From positions 1-15,779 of the forward strand of contig CAZXIE010000087.1 of NCBI GenBank assembly GCA_964640065.1: DNA of 15,779 nt, written 5' to 3'. The DNA comes from JAJRXG01 sp964640065 (lineage in GTDB: Bacteria > Bacteroidota > Bacteroidia > Chitinophagales > Saprospiraceae). The translations under genes were made by a program, and so were the position numbers. This document shows, in pieces, positions 15,245-15,779 of the stretch. Positions within the stretch are counted from its first letter, which is position 1, and each line of letters opens with the position of its first letter. A model generated the notes under the pieces. The model saw nothing but the letters and a program-made list of their open reading frames with translations, did not search any database and was not told the origin of the DNA.

Positions 15245-15643
15245 ATGAGCACGACACTAAAAAGTATTTTCGGTTTAATCGGTTTCATCATACTTTGCAC
15301 AGACATGACTTCTTGCAAGAGTCAAGCACCTCTTGCTGAAGACGAGCCAACTATGAAGGACAAAATGGAGATAATCAACAAGGCAGGCATCGAGATGATG
15401 GGAGGCAAGCATATGCTATCTCCTAATCAAGATTCGACCCTCTGGTTATGTATCATAGAAGAGATACCTACTACCTACTATGGAGTGATCCATGAAGATG
15501 GTCATGTGGTCTTGGATAAGACGGGATTACAGGGCACTGTAGAGTGGCATGATCTCAACAGTCTCATAACCACCCAAACTCCTGGAAGGATAGAGAACGC
15601 GAACAAGAAAAGAACAAAAATCATACAACTAAAACAAGGCTAG
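15245..15643 (+). CDS. Small putative lipoprotein of unknown function
   Basis: This 132-residue protein is one I do not recognise. The N-terminus MSTTLKSIFGLIGFIILCTD is a signal peptide ending in MTSC, an acceptable lipobox, so the mature protein would begin at Cys24 and be anchored in a membrane. The mature part is mixed and moderately charged (WLCIIEEIPTTYYGVIHEDG, VEWHDLNSLITTQTPGR) and ends with a basic stretch. I chose ATG 15245; an in-frame TTG at 15236 would add three residues and weaken the signal peptide. Its stop overlaps the next start by one base (TAGTG), so the two are likely one operon and may work together. Confidence 0.65.
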   Translation: MSTTLKSIFGLIGFIILCTDMTSCKSQAPLAEDEPTMKDKMEIINKAGIEMMGGKHMLSPNQDSTLWLCIIEEIPTTYYGVIHEDGHVVLDKTGLQGTVEWHDLNSLITTQTPGRIENANKKRTKIIQLKQG

Positions 15644-15779
15644 TGAAGGCAATCAATGTGTTAATCGGGATAATAGCTTTTGGATGCCTACTGGGCCTAG
15701 GCAAGGTATTAGTGGATAGTTCTTCTGATGACCAAGGCGAGCATTTACGAAAGTGGGATGGAACCGAAGATCCATACTC
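15643..15779 (+). CDS. Partial membrane-anchored or secreted protein, N-terminal fragment
   Basis: From the GTG at 15643 the frame runs open to the window edge (45 codons). It starts MKAINVLIGIIAFGCLLGLG and continues into the polar VLVDSSSDDQGEHLRKWDGT. The first 20 residues are a hydrophobic signal peptide or anchor; GFGC-type positioning (AFGC) is a possible lipobox. The family cannot be recognised from so short a piece. The one-base overlap with the lipoprotein stop (TAGTG) favours this GTG as the start and suggests translational coupling. Confidence 0.55.
   Translation, partial: MKAINVLIGIIAFGCLLGLGKVLVDSSSDDQGEHLRKWDGTEDPY

Noticed and set aside
14934..15257. Minus-strand frame overlapping the start of the DUF1569 gene
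   Set aside because: It is out of frame with the well-supported DUF1569 protein and has no recognisable features.

Overview
The window looks like a chromosomal segment of a free-living, probably marine or freshwater member of the Bacteroidota (Saprospiria- or Cytophaga-like). This is inferred from the moderately low GC appearance, the near absence of Shine-Dalgarno sequences, TAnnTTTG-type -7 promoter matches, a compact LuxC-like acyl-CoA reductase, an endonuclease III with a YCPARGHD-type tail, and several secreted proteins. A run of exactly 100 N (12891-12990) shows that it comes from a scaffolded draft or metagenome assembly. There are no tRNAs, rRNAs, CRISPR arrays or insertion sequences that I can see. 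The gene content is chromosomal and mostly ordinary.

Layout from left to right. The left edge carries the first 22 codons of the translational GTPase TypA/BipA (minus strand). A nitrilase (minus) and a large secreted M9 microbial collagenase (plus) diverge from a short region with a striking palindromic site. The collagenase converges on katG (catalase-peroxidase, minus) across a hairpin that fits a katG terminator. Upstream of katG are two back-to-back 15-bp inverted repeats, then a coupled pair (minus): the pseudouridine synthase RluF and a GNAT acetyltransferase, overlapping by ATGA. Divergent from rluF is the most unusual unit of the window (plus): a membrane class III adenylate/guanylate cyclase with an extracytoplasmic Cache-like sensor. 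It overlaps by ATGA a secreted protein that fuses a GH114 (TM1410/PelA-hydrolase-like) TIM barrel to what looks like an outer-membrane beta-barrel. Two copies of an 18-bp near-palindrome lie upstream, 33 bp apart. A SulP anion transporter (minus) converges on it with only 7 bp between the stop codons.

The right part is a probable minus-strand operon: a protein made of two tandem DUF1569/DinB-like domains, a LuxC-family acyl-CoA reductase, and nth (endonuclease III), whose middle is lost in the assembly gap. At the right edge, on the plus strand, a small unknown lipoprotein is followed by a one-base-overlapping partial membrane-anchored or secreted protein.

Best candidate for something undescribed: the cyclase plus GH114-beta-barrel operon with its paired palindromes. 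It joins second-messenger signalling to what may be an envelope-anchored polysaccharide hydrolase. The domain assignments come from reading motifs, so the barrel part in particular needs structural confirmation.
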